Notes: a model not told the origin generated them from the letters alone. A stretch of 64,000 nt of DNA from Lachnospiraceae bacterium (GCA_017520425.1 JAFXFO010000032.1:62001-126000); one strand, 5' to 3'. Shown: positions 18,644 to 27,671, counted from the stretch's first letter. A program made the numbers and translations.

Positions 18644-19420
18644 TTATACTTCCTGCTTTTTGCTAACCAGCAAGCCAAATATCAAGAACACAATCAAACC
18701 GATAAAGCCGGAAATCAAACATTTTGCCACACCCTCAGGGGTCTGCCATAAGCAGTGCCAGCCACTCATGTTTGCTATGACTTCCCTGCCAAGATAATTA
18801 TGGGGCATCCATGCTGCTATCTTTGCCAAAGGTTCAAACTTCAACCCAAGGATATAACAAATCTGAGGAATGGCTACCATAACCACATACCAGTCAATAC
18901 CGGCTACCACTTCCTTCTGGCAGAAACTACATAACGCAAGACCCAAAACCTCTGAAGCAACTGCCATGGGAATCACACATGCTACACCCTGCAAGGTAAT
19001 CTCTACTGCACGTGGCTCCACACCCGGCTCAAGCAGCAATACTGCACTTCCTAAAAACACTAACAGGATGACTGCCAGACTAATCAGGGAAACAAGGGTA
19101 CTTACCACACATTTTCCCATGAAAACTTCAATCCTGGAAATGCCGAAAGCTATGGAATTCTTCAAGCTGCCGTTTTTCTTATCATCTGCAAAAACCAAAT
19201 ACACAAGAATCATTCCCACGTAAAAGAGCATTGTCATCATCCACGCCAGATTACTTAAGGAAAACGCTGTGGTTCCGTAAGGAAATGTCGGATCCACCTT
19301 ATCCAAAAACCACAATAACAGGTTAAACAGCAGTGCCAATCCTGCCAAAATCCCTGTAAACACATAGATGGTAGGGGTATGGGTTACCCGATACCATTCG
19401 CTCTTTATATAATTTCTCAT
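18644..19420 (-). CDS. ABC-2-type transporter permease
   Basis: 258 aa integral membrane protein with about six hydrophobic segments. It lacks the large extracellular domain of BceB permeases and resembles compact lantibiotic-immunity or export permeases (ABC-2 family). Its start overlaps the ABC ATPase stop by 4 nt, so the two form one transporter. The substrate is unknown. The flanking two-component genes suggest inducible export or resistance to a peptide or other envelope-active compound, which is inference from layout. Confidence 0.85.
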   Translation of the reverse strand: MRNYIKSEWYRVTHTPTIYVFTGILAGLALLFNLLLWFLDKVDPTFPYGTTAFSLSNLAWMMTMLFYVGMILVYLVFADDKKNGSLKNSIAFGISRIEVFMGKCVVSTLVSLISLAVILLVFLGSAVLLLEPGVEPRAVEITLQGVACVIPMAVASEVLGLALCSFCQKEVVAGIDWYVVMVAIPQICYILGLKFEPLAKIAAWMPHNYLGREVIANMSGWHCLWQTPEGVAKCLISGFIGLIVFLIFGLLVSKKQEV

Positions 19421-20337
19421 ACCAACTGCCCTCCCTTTGTCAGATTCATATAATAGTCCTCCAAGCTGTTTTGCTTCATATTCATCGCCAGGATTCCTAT
19501 GCCATTCTCTCCCGCAAGGGCACTGTATGTTTCTCTATCAAACTTCATGTCAAAGATTTGCACCATGCCACCCTCCAGCACCAAATAGGAGGTATGCTGT
19601 AATTGTTTTTCCAAAAGCATGGTGTATTTTTCCGCATCGCTTACCTTGAGTTCCAAATAATCTCCACACTTCTCATGTAAGGCTTTGGCGGATATCTGTT
19701 CCAGCATTTTGCCTTTGTCTAAAAATCCATAGACAGTGGCCAGATGCTCCAGCTCGCTTAAAATGTGACTGGAAATCACGATGGTAATATTTTTCTCCCG
19801 GTTCAGCTTTTTCAAAAGATTACGCATCTCGATGATTCCTGCCGGGTCCAATCCGTTGGCCGGCTCATCTAAAAAGAGTAGCTCCGGCTCGCCAAGCAAA
19901 GCAATGGCTAAGCCCAATCTTTGCTTCATACCTAAAGAAAGAGTCTTTCCCTTCTTCTTGCGGACCTCCCAAAGTCCCACTGACTTCAAGGTCTCTTCCA
20001 CGATTTGCTTTCCGGGCACGCCCTTTTGCAGTCTGTAAAACTCCATATTCTGTTCGATGGTCATTTGGGGATAAAAACCGGGATTCTCAATCAAAGCTCC
20101 CAACCGCTTTCTTTGGTTCTCCTGCTCCTTCTTTTCACAGGCACCGAATAATGCAAATTCTCCATCGCTTGGGAATATCTGTCCTGCCAGAATTTTTAGT
20201 AATGTGGTTTTACCGGCACCGTTAGCGCCTACCAGACCGTAGATTTCACCGCGCTTGATTTCCAGACTTACCTTTTGAAGTGCGGTGCATTTCGGATACT
20301 TTTTCGTCAGCCCTTTGGCTTCAATTATATTCTCCAT
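19417..20337 (-). CDS. ABC transporter ATP-binding protein
   Basis: 306 aa ATPase. Walker A is GANGAGKTT at residues 37-45, the signature LSLGMKQRLGLAIALLGEP follows, and Walker B with D-loop is LLFLDEPANGLDP. About 80 residues beyond the nucleotide-binding core form the C-terminal extension found in bacitracin/lantibiotic-type exporters. It starts after GGAGGG and overlaps the downstream permease gene. It is the second gene after the response regulator, 87 nt away, and so presumably under its control. Confidence 0.92.
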   Translation of the reverse strand: MENIIEAKGLTKKYPKCTALQKVSLEIKRGEIYGLVGANGAGKTTLLKILAGQIFPSDGEFALFGACEKKEQENQRKRLGALIENPGFYPQMTIEQNMEFYRLQKGVPGKQIVEETLKSVGLWEVRKKKGKTLSLGMKQRLGLAIALLGEPELLFLDEPANGLDPAGIIEMRNLLKKLNREKNITIVISSHILSELEHLATVYGFLDKGKMLEQISAKALHEKCGDYLELKVSDAEKYTMLLEKQLQHTSYLVLEGGMVQIFDMKFDRETYSALAGENGIGILAMNMKQNSLEDYYMNLTKGGQLV

Positions 20338-20424
20338 ACTATCTCCCTCCTTGTTCTTTACAAACTTATTGTACCTTCCGGCTCATTAATAAGTCCTCAA
20401 GAAAGTTTAAAGAATTCGTAAAGA

Positions 20425-21120
20425 TTAAGCCAATTTAAAGCCGATTCCCCATACGGTCTTGATATATTCCTGCTCTGCGTCCACTGCCGCCAGCTTCTTT
20501 CGAATGTTGCTTACATGCACATTGACGGTGTTGTCCTCTCCCAGATATCCGCCGCCCCAGATACTTTCATACAGGGCATCTCTGGAAAACACCTTCTCCG
20601 GCTGTTGCAGCAAAAGAAGCAAAATCTCATACTCATGGGGTGTCAGTGCGATTTCTTCTCCCAGAACGGTTACCTTTCGACTTTCCGTGGTCAGTATCAA
20701 ATTCTTGTAGGTATACTCTCCCGCATCTTCCTTTTGTCCCTGCGTGCTACCCAAGCCCGCTCTTCGTAGCATGGCCATCACACGCACCAATACCTCTTGC
20801 GGCTCAAAGGGCTTGGTCAGATAATCATCCGCTCCCATGGTCAGAAGCTCCACCTTATCCTCCAACGCAGACTTGGCAGACAATATGATAATGGGCACAT
20901 TTCTCTGCTTTTCCTTGCGGACATATTCCGTAATCTCCTGCCCCTTCATACCGGGCAGCATCAAATCCAGCAAAATCAGGTCAGGCAGTTCCTGCTCCAG
21001 CCGAAGCTTACCTTCCGTTCCGGAAAAGGCCTGCACCACCTGATACCCTTCACGACTTAATATTTTATATAAAAGGCGGTTAATATCCTCATCATCCTCA
21101 ATAATCAATATCCTGCTCAT
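20425..21120 (-). CDS. OmpR/PhoB-family response regulator
   Basis: DNA-binding regulator of the module. The receiver domain has acidic pair D9/D10, phosphoacceptor D52 (LLDLMLPGMKG) and the conserved Lys in YLTKPFEPQEV. The C-terminal winged helix has LTPHEYEILLLLLQQPEKVF and DNTVNVHVSNIRKKL. The ATG at 21120 (MSRILIIEDD) is chosen because GGAAGGAAG lies just upstream and homologues start here, giving 231 aa. It is first in the order regulator, ATPase, permease, kinase, all on the minus strand with short gaps. Confidence 0.93.
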   Translation of the reverse strand: MSRILIIEDDEDINRLLYKILSREGYQVVQAFSGTEGKLRLEQELPDLILLDLMLPGMKGQEITEYVRKEKQRNVPIIILSAKSALEDKVELLTMGADDYLTKPFEPQEVLVRVMAMLRRAGLGSTQGQKEDAGEYTYKNLILTTESRKVTVLGEEIALTPHEYEILLLLLQQPEKVFSRDALYESIWGGGYLGEDNTVNVHVSNIRKKLAAVDAEQEYIKTVWGIGFKLA

Positions 21121-21170
21121 AAACTTCCTTCCCTCAGTATCTTCATGATACACCATCACTTCTTAACTTT

Positions 21171-21200
21171 AAAAGTGGTAGAGCCTTTACGCTCTACCAC
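21171..21200 (-). terminator. Rho-independent terminator after the liv/cytidylate-kinase-like operon
   Basis: Perfect 10-bp stem (GTGGTAGAGC with GCTCTACCAC) and 6-nt loop, followed on the minus strand by TTTT. It lies 16 nt past the cytidylate-kinase-like stop codon. Confidence 0.85.
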
Positions 21201-21215
21201 CAAAGCACATATTCC

Positions 21216-21839
21216 TTACACCCCGAATCTCACCTTACGGTAAGCTAATATCTCTTCCTTACATTTGTCGAAGCCCAGCACACCGCAGTTTAAGCAGAGG
21301 TCATAATTTCTGGCATCGGTCCAGTCCTGACCGGTGTAATATTTGTAATAGTCACCACGGTACTTATCCACCTTGGCGATGTACTTTTCCATCTCCTTGG
21401 GCGTCATACTGTTGCGCTCCATAGCTCTGTCGAAACAGAACTGTTCATCTGCGTACACGAAAACGCTCATCACATTCGGATAATCACGAAGTACATAGTC
21501 CGCACATCTTCCTACGATAACACAGGACTCTCTATCTGCCAGCTGTTTAATGATCTTGGCCTGATAGTTAAACAGATTCTTATCGGATACGAAATCATCG
21601 GACTCAGGAGGAATCAAATCCCCGTCATAAGCCGCCTTAGAGCTCTTGAATAAAGGTACCTTCTTCAGCTTCTCGTCCGCTTCGCCAAACAACGCCTCAC
21701 TGATGCCGCTATCCTCGGAAGCCAGTCTCAGGATATCCCTGCTGTAAAAAGGAATCCCTAACTCTTCCGCCACCATCTGACCTACGGTCTTACCGCCGCT
21801 ACCATACTGTCTTGCAATAGTTATTACGATATTATCCAT
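21216..21839 (-). CDS. Cytidylate-kinase-like family protein
   Basis: 207 aa protein of the cytidylate-kinase-like family. It has a P-loop variant ARQYGSGGKTVG at residues 8-19, FYSRDILRLAS and VIVGRCADYVL. Unlike true CMP kinases it belongs to the Clostridia group often seen beside transport or signalling genes, and its substrate is unproven. The ATG at 21839 (MDNIVITIARQ) has a GGAAAGGGG site, while an upstream ATG would run into livF. It lies 16 nt after livF and before the terminator, so it is cotranscribed with the amino acid transporter. Confidence 0.85.
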   Translation of the reverse strand: MDNIVITIARQYGSGGKTVGQMVAEELGIPFYSRDILRLASEDSGISEALFGEADEKLKKVPLFKSSKAAYDGDLIPPESDDFVSDKNLFNYQAKIIKQLADRESCVIVGRCADYVLRDYPNVMSVFVYADEQFCFDRAMERNSMTPKEMEKYIAKVDKYRGDYYKYYTGQDWTDARNYDLCLNCGVLGFDKCKEEILAYRKVRFGV

Positions 21840-21855
21840 GGTATTACCCCTTTCC

Positions 21856-22566
21856 TTATTCACCCAGATATGCCTTCTTGATGGAGTCATCATTCATAAG
21901 TTCCTTAGCATCTCCGGAAAGTACGATGTTACCGGTTTCCAATACATAAGCTCTGTCTGCGATGGACAGTGCCTTTTTCGCATTTTGCTCTACCAAAAGA
22001 ACGGTGGTGCCACTTGCACTTACCTTCTCAATAATATCAAAAATTTCGTTTACAAAGATGGGGGACAGACCCATGGAGGGTTCGTCCATTACAATCATCT
22101 TCGGGTTGGACATAAGCGCACGTCCCATAGCCAACATCTGCTGCTCACCACCGGATAAGGTTCCTGCTCTCTGGTTCTTACGCTCCTGCAGTCTTGGGAA
22201 ACGCTTATAAACATTTTCCAGATTCTCAGCGATTTCCTTTTTATCTTTTCTGGTGAAAGCTCCCATAATCAGGTTCTCGTACACGCTGAGCTGGGAGAAT
22301 ACACGACGACCTTCCGGCACGTGTGCAATACCCATTTCCACGATTTTGTGTGCAGGCATCTTTGTGATATCCTTTCCCTCGAAAACGATGGAACCCTGCT
22401 TCGCCGGCAAAAGTCCGGTGAGGGTATGAAGAGTGGTGGTCTTGCCTGCACCGTTGGCACCGATTAAAGCAATAACCTCACCCTGATTTACTTCGAAGGA
22501 AATGTCCTTCAATGCCTGAATCACACCATAATATACCTGCAATCCTTTTACTTCCAACATTGCCAT
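21856..22566 (-). CDS. livF: Branched-chain amino acid ABC transporter ATPase LivF
   Basis: 236 aa ATPase, one of two energising subunits of the LIV-I-type importer on the cytoplasmic face. Walker A is GANGAGKTT at about residues 33-41, the signature TLSGGEQQMLAMGRALMS, and Walker B MIVMDEPSMGL. The motif AHVPEGRRVF is characteristic of LivF. It lies 12 nt after livG with a strong AGGAGG site. Substrates are presumed leucine, isoleucine and valine from family membership. Confidence 0.95.
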   Translation of the reverse strand: MAMLEVKGLQVYYGVIQALKDISFEVNQGEVIALIGANGAGKTTTLHTLTGLLPAKQGSIVFEGKDITKMPAHKIVEMGIAHVPEGRRVFSQLSVYENLIMGAFTRKDKKEIAENLENVYKRFPRLQERKNQRAGTLSGGEQQMLAMGRALMSNPKMIVMDEPSMGLSPIFVNEIFDIIEKVSASGTTVLLVEQNAKKALSIADRAYVLETGNIVLSGDAKELMNDDSIKKAYLGE

Positions 22567-22578
22567 TTGACCTTCCTC

Positions 22579-23337
22579 CTATTCACCCAAATATGCAGTA
22601 ATAACTGCAGGGTCATTTAGTACGACATCCGTCTTACCCTGTGTCAGTACCTGACCAAAGTTTAATACGGTCAGTTCCTCACAGATACCACCTACCAGCT
22701 TCATATCATGCTCAATCAAAAGGATGGTAGCGTCAAATTTCTCTCTTACAAAACGGATGGTATCCATCAGCTCCATGGTTTCGTTGGGGTTCATACCAGC
22801 TGCCGGCTCATCCAAAAGAAGCAGCTTAGGCTCGGTAGCAATGGCTCTGGCAATCTCCAGCTTACGCTGCTTACCATAGGGCAGATTGCTTGCCAGGATA
22901 TCAGCCTCTCCATCCAAATCAAACACCTTAAGTATTTCCATGGCCTTTTCATTCATGGCCTTTTCCACACGATAGTACTTGGGCAGTCTCAAAATACCGG
23001 TCAGAGTAGAGTAGGGATTGTGATTATGAAGTCCCGCCTTTACATTATCCAGCACGGACAATTCCTTAAAGAGACGGATGTTCTGGAAGGTTCTGGCGAT
23101 ACCTGCCTTGTTAATATCAATAATGGATTTGCCGGTAATATCCTTACCATCCAACATTACCTTACCTTCGTTGGGTTTATACACACCGGTCAGCAGGTTA
23201 AATACCGTAGTCTTACCCGCACCGTTGGGACCAATCAGTCCATAAAGCATCCCTTTTTCAATTTTCAAATTAAAACCATCCACCGCACGAAGACCGCCGA
23301 AGGAAATGGACAAATTCTTAACTTCTAACATTGCCAT
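22579..23337 (-). CDS. livG: Branched-chain amino acid ABC transporter ATPase LivG
   Basis: 252 aa ATPase, partner of LivF. Walker A is GPNGAGKTTVFNLLTG, the Q-loop region IARTFQNIRLF, and Walker B LLLLDEPAAGMNPNET. The LivG-specific insertion around residues 100-140 is present. The signature is atypical: LPYGKQRKLEIARAIA replaces LSGGQ, as is usual for LivG. It follows livM by only 2 nt and precedes livF. Confidence 0.95.
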   Translation of the reverse strand: MAMLEVKNLSISFGGLRAVDGFNLKIEKGMLYGLIGPNGAGKTTVFNLLTGVYKPNEGKVMLDGKDITGKSIIDINKAGIARTFQNIRLFKELSVLDNVKAGLHNHNPYSTLTGILRLPKYYRVEKAMNEKAMEILKVFDLDGEADILASNLPYGKQRKLEIARAIATEPKLLLLDEPAAGMNPNETMELMDTIRFVREKFDATILLIEHDMKLVGGICEELTVLNFGQVLTQGKTDVVLNDPAVITAYLGE

Positions 23338-23339
23338 AA

Positions 23340-24404
23340 TTATTCAGCCTCCTTCGCATTATTTTTCTTAAACTTCGCCTTGATCTTGGCACGCCAGTTA
23401 ATCGCTGCGGGTGCCCAGTTGAACAACATCATGGCAATCAGTACGATAGCATAAATCAGCATACGATAATCGGAAAGTCCACGTAATACTTCAGGAAGTA
23501 CCGTTAAGAGTACTGCCGCAATCATGGAGCCTCTGATATTGCCGATACCGCCCAATACTACGAATACCAGTATCAGAATAGAAGTATTGTAATCAAACTT
23601 CTTTACGGTCAGGGTAGATAAATTGTGGGCATACAACACACCTGCCACACCTGCCAGTGCTGCGGAAATGGTAAATGCCATCAGCTTATACTTGGTAATA
23701 TTGAGACCTACAGACTCTGCCGCGATACGGTTATCACGAATAGCCATAATAGCACGGCCGCTTCGGGAGTTGATCAAATTCAGTATAATAAACAAAGCAA
23801 TCAATATCAAAATAATACCAATGGTAAAGTTGGAGTTTTTCGGTGTACCTGTGATACCCAAAGCACCCTTCACGATCACCTTGCCGCCTTCTTCCAGACC
23901 TAAAGCGGTGGTATCGGTAGCAGAGAAATGTAATCCCTTGCTGTCCTTACCGATATACATTACATTCATCAGGTTCTTAATAATCTCACCAAAAGCCAGG
24001 GTCACGATAGCCAGATAGTCACCGCGAAGCTTCAGTACCGGAATACCGATGAGGATACCGAAAATGGCCGCCACTGCCGCACCGATTAAGATAGCCAGCG
24101 GGAATCTTACAAGCTCCGGCAAGGCATCCTTGGTCAGTACGGAAAAGAAGGAACTGGAGTAAGCTCCCACACACATAAATCCTGCGTGTCCCAAGCTCAG
24201 CTCTCCGGAAATACCAACTACCAGATTTAGGGAAATAGCTGCAATCACATACACACAAAGGGGTACCAGAAGGCCCTTCATCAGGTTGGACATACTGCCT
24301 GTACCAAGCATAATCTGTACAATAATATAAACGATAATCACCAAAGCATAGGTAAGCAAATTACTTTTGGTTGTCTTATTCATGTTCTTAAATAAATTCT
24401 TCAT
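23340..24404 (-). CDS. livM: Branched-chain amino acid ABC transporter permease LivM
   Basis: Polytopic permease of about 354 aa with roughly ten hydrophobic segments. The conserved LivM motif GISGELSLGHAGFMCVGAYS lies near residues 65-84, with a second conserved region at GLNITKYKLMAF. The ATG at 24404 is used because AGGTGG lies 5 nt upstream. An in-frame GTG nine bases earlier overlaps that site. It pairs with LivH to form the channel. It begins 9 nt after livH ends. Confidence 0.94.
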   Translation of the reverse strand: MKNLFKNMNKTTKSNLLTYALVIIVYIIVQIMLGTGSMSNLMKGLLVPLCVYVIAAISLNLVVGISGELSLGHAGFMCVGAYSSSFFSVLTKDALPELVRFPLAILIGAAVAAIFGILIGIPVLKLRGDYLAIVTLAFGEIIKNLMNVMYIGKDSKGLHFSATDTTALGLEEGGKVIVKGALGITGTPKNSNFTIGIILILIALFIILNLINSRSGRAIMAIRDNRIAAESVGLNITKYKLMAFTISAALAGVAGVLYAHNLSTLTVKKFDYNTSILILVFVVLGGIGNIRGSMIAAVLLTVLPEVLRGLSDYRMLIYAIVLIAMMLFNWAPAAINWRAKIKAKFKKNNAKEAE

Positions 24405-24413
24405 ACACACCAC

Positions 24414-25298
24414 CTACACTTTCTCTTGAATATTCTTACCAAACAAGCCGGTAGGTTTCACTAATAACACAATAATCAATACAGCAAATACAATCGCATC
24501 CGCCACCTGTGAGGATATGTATGCCTTGCCCAATATCTCAATAATACCCAGCAGGATACCACCCACCATAGCACCGGGGATGGAACCGATACCACCGAAT
24601 ACCGCCGCTACGAAAGCCTTAATACCGGGCATAGCGCCTGTATAAGGAGTCAGACTGGGGTAAGCAGAGCAAAGAAGCACACCTGCGATAGCCGCCAAAC
24701 CGGAACCTATAGCAAAGGTCAGGGAAATGGTCGCATTAACATTTACGCCCATGAGCTGTGCTGCTCCACGGTCCTCAGAAACCGCCTTCATAGCTCTGCC
24801 GGGCTTAGTTTTATTTACAAACAGTGTTAAACCGGTCATGATGATGATACATGCAATAATGGTCACTGTGGTAGTACCTGTCAGCACAATCTGTCCTTCT
24901 GCCAATGAAACAGGAGGCAACGTAATAATATTAATAAAGGACTTGGTATCCGCACCAAAGATCAAAAGTGCGATATTCTGCAGAAAATAGCTGACACCGA
25001 TGGCCGTAATCAACACCGCCAATGAGGAGGATGCATTACGCAAAGGTCTGTAGGCTATCTTCTCGATGGTAATACCTAAAACCGTACAGGTTACCATACC
25101 GATCAGCACTGCCAACCAGGGATTCACTCCTGCTCCTGTTAATAATGTCAGCACGGTATATGCACCGATCATGATGACATCACCATGGGCAAAGTTCAAC
25201 ATCTTTGCAATACCATATACCATGGTATAGCCCAATGCAATAATGGCATATACACTGCCTAAACTGATACCGTTAATTAAAAACTGTACAAAACTCAT
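24414..25298 (-). CDS. livH: Branched-chain amino acid ABC transporter permease LivH
   Basis: 294 aa permease with about eight hydrophobic helices. It opens with FLINGISLGSVYAIIALGYT and has the conserved MLNFAHGDVIMIGAYT near residues 33-48, and the EAA-like loop (AVFGGIGSIPGAMVGG) near residue 235. First of the membrane and ATPase genes after the binding-protein gene. It carries its own probable promoter, located past the livK terminator. Confidence 0.95.
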   Translation of the reverse strand: MSFVQFLINGISLGSVYAIIALGYTMVYGIAKMLNFAHGDVIMIGAYTVLTLLTGAGVNPWLAVLIGMVTCTVLGITIEKIAYRPLRNASSSLAVLITAIGVSYFLQNIALLIFGADTKSFINIITLPPVSLAEGQIVLTGTTTVTIIACIIIMTGLTLFVNKTKPGRAMKAVSEDRGAAQLMGVNVNATISLTFAIGSGLAAIAGVLLCSAYPSLTPYTGAMPGIKAFVAAVFGGIGSIPGAMVGGILLGIIEILGKAYISSQVADAIVFAVLIIVLLVKPTGLFGKNIQEKV

Positions 25299-25330
25299 AT
25301 CGGTCCCCTTCTTTTTATATAATATTTTCC

Positions 25331-25360
25331 ATTATAGCACAGTTTTTTTACACATAGCAA
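25331..25360 (-). promoter_or_regulatory. Probable secondary promoter of livHMGF
   Basis: Minus-strand -10 TATAAT (25331-25336) with extended TG, and -35-like TTGCTA (25355-25360) at 18-bp spacing. It lies between the livK terminator and livH and would support transporter expression independent of read-through. Confidence 0.55.
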
Positions 25361-25388
25361 GCAATATCACGGAGAATCCGGAAATAGG

Positions 25389-25419
25389 CAAAAAAAGAGG
25401 ACGCCTTTGACGTCCTCTT
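25389..25419 (-). terminator. Terminator between livK and livH
   Basis: 9-bp stem AAGAGGACG / CGTCCTCTT with 7-nt loop followed by six T on the minus strand. It lies 19 nt after livK. Such an intra-operon terminator typically keeps the binding protein in excess of the membrane subunits. Confidence 0.85.
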
Positions 25420-25437
25420 ATTAATTCAACATTCTTA

Positions 25438-26583
25438 TTACATTGCCTTGTAAGCGCCGTTTTCGATTACAACCGCCTTAGGCTCCTTGTTAGGTTCGCC
25501 GGATGCGTCCCAGGTAATGGTACCGGTTAAACCTTTTAAGGTGATTTCAGTCATAGCCGCACTCATCTTATCGCAAAGCTCAGAAACAGACATATCTGAG
25601 GTTGCACCTGACTTTTCGATAGCAGCCTTGATTGCATAAATTGCATCATAAGCATCTGCTGCGAACTGAATCGGCACTTCACCATTGAACTTCTCAGCAT
25701 ACTTAGCTACGAAGCTCTTGGTTAACTCATCCTGTGCATCAGCTGCGAAAGGAGTCAGCAACATAACGCCTTCAGCCAACTTTACATCAAAGTTTTCTAC
25801 GCCAAGGATACCGTCTAAACCGTCACAACCGAAAATCTTAGGGCTGTAACCCATATCATTTGCCTGTGACAAAATCAAAGAAGCTTCCTGATAGTAGATA
25901 GGAAGGAACAATAACTCTGCGCCGCTGTCCTTAGCCTTCTGTAACTGTACCTTGAAGTCAGTCTTGCTGTCTGCGGTAAATGCTTCACTTGCTACTACAG
26001 TAATACCCTGGTTGCCTGCCTCAGCCTTGAAGCTTTCACAGATACCTGCTGAATAAGGGTCAGAGCTGTCAAAAATAATAGCAACCTTGGTAGCGATTTT
26101 GTTCTTGCCGATATACTCTGCTGACTTGGTTCCCTGTGCAGGGTCAGAGAAGCAAAGACGGAATGCGTTAGAACCGCTGATACAGTCTACTGCAGTACCG
26201 GAAGGAGTGATCAGGAACATGTTGTCATTAGAAGCTTCTGCTTCTACTGCGATACAGGGAGCACTGGTAACGGTACCCATGAAAATCTGTGCACCCCAGT
26301 CCTTCAAGTTGTTATAAGCATTTACGCCCTTTTCTGCATCATGCTCGTCATCTTCCATCTTCCATTCAATCTTAACACCATTGATGCCGCCTGCTGCGTT
26401 GATTTCCTCAACTGCAATCTGAGCACCCTTGTTTACAGCATCACCGTATGCTGCTGCGCCACCGGTCAAAGGACCTGAGCCGCCGATCTTGAATACCTTG
26501 TCGCCTGAATCTGCCTTACCGCATCCGGTTAAGCATCCGATTGCAAGCATAGCTACAAGTAAATAACTAACAATCTTCTTCAC
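25438..26583 (-). CDS. livK: Branched-chain amino acid ABC transporter substrate-binding lipoprotein LivK
   Basis: 381 aa lipoprotein anchored outside the membrane. The signal peptide ends in the lipobox LTGC with Cys21 as lipidation site. The mature part is a type I periplasmic-binding fold with the family openings KIGGSGPLTGGAAAYGDAV and VEEINAAGGINGVKIEW. A consensus promoter lies upstream and a terminator downstream, so most transcripts should carry livK alone. Ligand preference within the family (Leu, Ile, Val, or other amino or organic acids) cannot be fixed from sequence by eye. Confidence 0.94.
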   Translation of the reverse strand: MKKIVSYLLVAMLAIGCLTGCGKADSGDKVFKIGGSGPLTGGAAAYGDAVNKGAQIAVEEINAAGGINGVKIEWKMEDDEHDAEKGVNAYNNLKDWGAQIFMGTVTSAPCIAVEAEASNDNMFLITPSGTAVDCISGSNAFRLCFSDPAQGTKSAEYIGKNKIATKVAIIFDSSDPYSAGICESFKAEAGNQGITVVASEAFTADSKTDFKVQLQKAKDSGAELLFLPIYYQEASLILSQANDMGYSPKIFGCDGLDGILGVENFDVKLAEGVMLLTPFAADAQDELTKSFVAKYAEKFNGEVPIQFAADAYDAIYAIKAAIEKSGATSDMSVSELCDKMSAAMTEITLKGLTGTITWDASGEPNKEPKAVVIENGAYKAM

Positions 26584-26620
26584 AATATTTTCCTCCTATT
26601 GATTTTGTTATTTGCGACTT

Positions 26621-26649
26621 ATATTAAACCAAAGGTCGTCATTTGTCAA
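26621..26649 (-). promoter_or_regulatory. Strong SigA promoter of livK
   Basis: Minus-strand consensus -35 TTGACA (26644-26649), 17-bp spacer, -10 TAATAT (26621-26626), about 38 nt upstream of the start codon. Confidence 0.8.
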
Positions 26650-26656
26650 CATTTTC

Positions 26657-27516
26657 TCACTTTTCGTTCCATAAGGTAAAGCCAAGGATGAGTAATCCAC
26701 CGATACCCTGCATCAGAGTCATGGGTTCGCTCAAAAGCAAAACCGATACCAGTACCGCCACCAAGGGGTCCAAATAGCTCAAAATAGCCACTTCCTGTCC
26801 CTTCAGTTCCTTCATGGCGGTAAAATACATGCAATAGGTAATTCCTGTATGTACAAGACCTACTGTTAACAGGCAAATCCAACCCTTGGAGTCTAATTCT
26901 CCTATCTTTAAATCCCCTGTAATTAACACATAGGGTATTAAAATCACAATAGCTGCCAGAAATTGTAAAAAAGTTCTGTGAATTCCTTCCACATTCTTAA
27001 TAAACTTATTGCACAGAATGACAGAGGCATAAAATACTGCTGCACCCAGTCCTAAGAGAATGCCCAGAAGATGATTGCTTCCGCCGCTTCCCCCATCAAA
27101 TCCGATGATAAGCACCAGACCTGCCGTAGACATTACAAAACAAAGCAACTGCTTTTTCGTGATTTTTTCCCGAAACAATATAGGGCAAACCAGCATCACA
27201 ATCACCGGTGCAAAATAATAACTCAAGGTCGCTATGGAAATGGTAGTATGCTTATAGGCTTCAAACAGCAAAATCCAGTTCACACCCATGGCCATACCGG
27301 AAAGCAACAAAAGCCACACTTCCTTTTGAATCGACTTAAAATCAATCTTCTTACCGTAATCAGAAAATATCCGCCGATCAGCACTGCCGCCAGGATAGCT
27401 CTGTATAATGCAAGCTCTCCCGAAGTTACGGCAATACTTCTGGAAAACACCCCTATGGTACCAAAAATAATCATGGATAAGCTTAGCATTAATTTGGCTT
27501 GTCTTTGTTTGTTCAT
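26657..27516 (-). pseudogene. EamA/DMT-family permease, disrupted by a one-base frameshift
   Basis: Ten-TM drug/metabolite transporter-type permease in two frames. The N-terminal segment (MNKQRQAKLMLSLSMIIFG, with SRSIAVTSGELALYRA) runs from 27516 to about 27357. The rest (KKIDFKSIQKEVWLLLLSG, onward to the end) continues in another frame to 26657. Restoring one G within ACGGT near 27354-27355 would give a seamless LITGKKIDF junction and a protein of about 286 aa, a normal DMT length. No slippery heptamer is seen, so programmed shifting is unlikely. It is either a recent pseudogene or a base-calling error in a short G run. Substrate unknown. Confidence 0.8.
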
Positions 27517-27554
27517 ACCTACTACTCCTAAATCTCATAAACATTTCATTAGTC

Positions 27555-27584
27555 ATTATGGCACATCAGCTTATCATTTGTAAA
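27555..27584 (-). promoter_or_regulatory. Probable promoter of the DMT permease gene
   Basis: Minus-strand -35 TTTACA (27579-27584) and -10 CATAAT (27555-27560), 18-bp spacer with TG before the -10, about 40 nt upstream of the start. Confidence 0.5.
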
Positions 27585-27671
27585 TATTTACTTCTGTTTG
27601 CTTTTTTACAAATATAATGTTATGCTTTAGCAGGATAAACTACTTTCATAAAAGGAACGGGGGAAAATATT

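Noticed and set aside
27340-27370. Programmed ribosomal frameshift in the DMT permease.
   Set aside because: No XXXYYYZ slippery heptamer or downstream pseudoknot is visible, and permeases of this family are not known to use frameshifting; a lost base in a G run is simpler.
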